DNA of 6,552 bases, from NCBI GenBank assembly GCA_007124395.1, contig SLFF01000006.1:1-6552 (forward strand), given 5' to 3'. The notes beneath the pieces were generated by a model. That model worked only from the letters and a program-made list of their open reading frames with translations. It did not search any database and was not told where the DNA came from. Below are positions 6,001-6,552 of the stretch, in pieces. The first letter of the stretch is position 1, and the number at the start of each line of letters is the position of its first letter. Origin of the DNA: Thermomicrobiaceae bacterium. GTDB lineage: Bacteria > Chloroflexota > Chloroflexia > Thermomicrobiales > Thermomicrobiaceae. Position numbers and translations under genes: made by a program.

Positions 6001-6029
6001 ATGGTAGCACAGCGACTTGCGACAGTCAA
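6001..6029 (-). promoter_or_regulatory. Promoter of the leuS leader/operon (extended -10)
   Basis: On the minus strand TTGACT (6029-6024) is followed after exactly 17 bases by TACCAT (6006-6001), with TG one base upstream of the -10 (6009-6008), an extended -10. Transcription would start near 5994. That places the whole T-box and tRNA-Ala in a leader of about 418 nt before the leuS GTG. Confidence 0.75.
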
Positions 6030-6074
6030 TAACCGCAGATCGTCCAGATTGGCGCTGTCGACCACAACCCGATG

Positions 6075-6103
6075 GTGACCGGACACCCCCAATCGGTTAC
6101 CAT
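6075..6103 (+). promoter_or_regulatory. Putative promoter of the NfeD-like gene
   Basis: GTGACC (6075-6080, 4 of 6 to TTGACA) and TACCAT (6098-6103) are spaced by 17 bases. A start near 6110 leaves about 50 nt of leader before the ATG. The -10 hexamer is identical to that of the divergent leuS promoter, and the two -35 boxes are 45 bases apart. Confidence 0.45.
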
Positions 6104-6144
6104 TGAGCGAAGCTGAAACACCCCCACATGATCCGGGGAAACAC

Positions 6145-6151
6145 GGGGAGG
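6145..6151 (+). promoter_or_regulatory. Ribosome binding site of the NfeD-like gene
   Basis: GGGGAGG lies 8 bases before ATG at 6160 but only 2 bases before an in-frame GTG at 6154. The spacing favours the ATG as the start. Confidence 0.75.
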
Positions 6152-6159
6152 CCGTGCTG

Positions 6160-6552
6160 ATGACAACGGCAAACGGAGACAGGTCGACCGCCGGCTGGCA
6201 ACGAATACATCGTGCCGGTCTGCTGGCGCTGGCTGCGATCATCATCACTGCCGGGTTGCTCATCATCCCATCCAGCGATTCCAGCGCCCAGCAATCCCGT
6301 GTGTACATCGCCGAACTGAATGGCATCTTCAGCGAATTGACTGCCGACCACACTATCCGGGTTCTGGAGCGTGCCGAGAGCCAGGATGCCGATGCGCTCC
6401 TGCTCAAGGTGAACTCGCCCGGTGGTCTCGACCGGGCTGTACGTCGGCTGAATCAGGCAATCCTCGGGAGCGAGGTGCCAGTGATCGCGTTCGTGGGGCC
6501 GGAACCCGAAGCCCAGGCGCTCGCCGGAGCATTTCTGATTACGCTGTCCGCA
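6160..6552 (+). CDS. NfeD / ClpP-class membrane-bound serine protease-like protein, N-terminal part, catalytic Ser apparently replaced
   Basis: 131 residues are visible before the window ends. Residues 20-36 form a hydrophobic segment (LLALAAIIITAGLLIIP) after a basic N-terminus, followed by SSA-QQ, which looks like a signal-peptide cleavage site near residue 43. VYIAELNGIF (48-57), DADALLLKVNSPGGLD (76-91) and VPVIAFVGP (106-114) match the crotonase-fold protease domain of the NfeD/1510-N family, which cleaves membrane proteins such as stomatin partners from outside the membrane. In active members the next motif is PxGAxAASAGT, with the second Ser as nucleophile. Here the aligned stretch is PEPEAQALAGAF (114-125), placing Leu121 at that position. 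The protein may be a non-proteolytic relative. The lysine partner, the remaining membrane segments and the OB-fold domain lie beyond the edge. It is transcribed divergently from leuS. Confidence 0.85.
   Translation, partial: MTTANGDRSTAGWQRIHRAGLLALAAIIITAGLLIIPSSDSSAQQSRVYIAELNGIFSELTADHTIRVLERAESQDADALLLKVNSPGGLDRAVRRLNQAILGSEVPVIAFVGPEPEAQALAGAFLITLSA

Noticed and set aside
5946..6407. Minus-strand open frame of 153 codons overlapping the NfeD-like gene and the leuS promoter
   Set aside because: No recognisable motif. It is antisense to a gene with clear family motifs, a signal peptide and a ribosome site, and it runs through the promoter region and into the T-box leader.

Overview
The window reads as an ordinary chromosomal segment of a moderately GC-rich bacterium, with one unusual regulatory locus. 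A leucyl-tRNA synthetase gene controlled by a transcription-terminating T-box, short intergenic gaps and the mix of protein families suggest a Gram-positive-type or Chloroflexota (Thermomicrobia-like) bacterium. That placement is inference, since no 16S or other diagnostic marker is present.

Layout, left to right. Positions 1-216 (+) hold the 3' end of a DUF218/YdcF-family gene. A TATAAT box at 251-256 precedes a complete HpcH/HpaI-family aldolase gene at 303-1133 (+). A perfect 8-bp hairpin at 1167-1187 lies between this gene and a convergent three-gene minus-strand operon. Read in the direction of transcription, the operon is leuS (5576-3093), a uridine kinase gene (3085-2402) and a PLP-dependent class I/II aminotransferase gene (2395-1247). 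The gaps are only 7 and 6 bp, so the genes are probably co-transcribed and translationally coupled.

The 583-base region 5577-6159 has no protein gene but is densely packed. Divergent promoters (6001-6029 on minus, 6075-6103 on plus) drive the leuS operon leftward and an NfeD/ClpP-class membrane protease-like gene rightward (6160 to the window edge). The leuS leader of about 418 nt is a T-box riboswitch. It has a kink-turn Stem I with a CUC (Leu) specifier, further helices, the canonical T-box bulge and antiterminator, and an intrinsic terminator.

The main finding is a complete, canonical tRNA-Ala(GGC) gene (5712-5784, same strand) lying inside this T-box, between the specifier stem and the antiterminator. 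It sits in the loop of a hairpin whose arms, GGTAGAC and GTCTACC, flank the tRNA and are perfectly complementary. Every leader transcript, terminated or read-through, should therefore contain tRNA-Ala, while leucyl-tRNA charging decides whether leuS, the kinase and the aminotransferase are expressed. Processing of the tRNA would cut the riboswitch in two.

A second point of interest is that the NfeD-like protein appears to have leucine in place of the family's catalytic serine.
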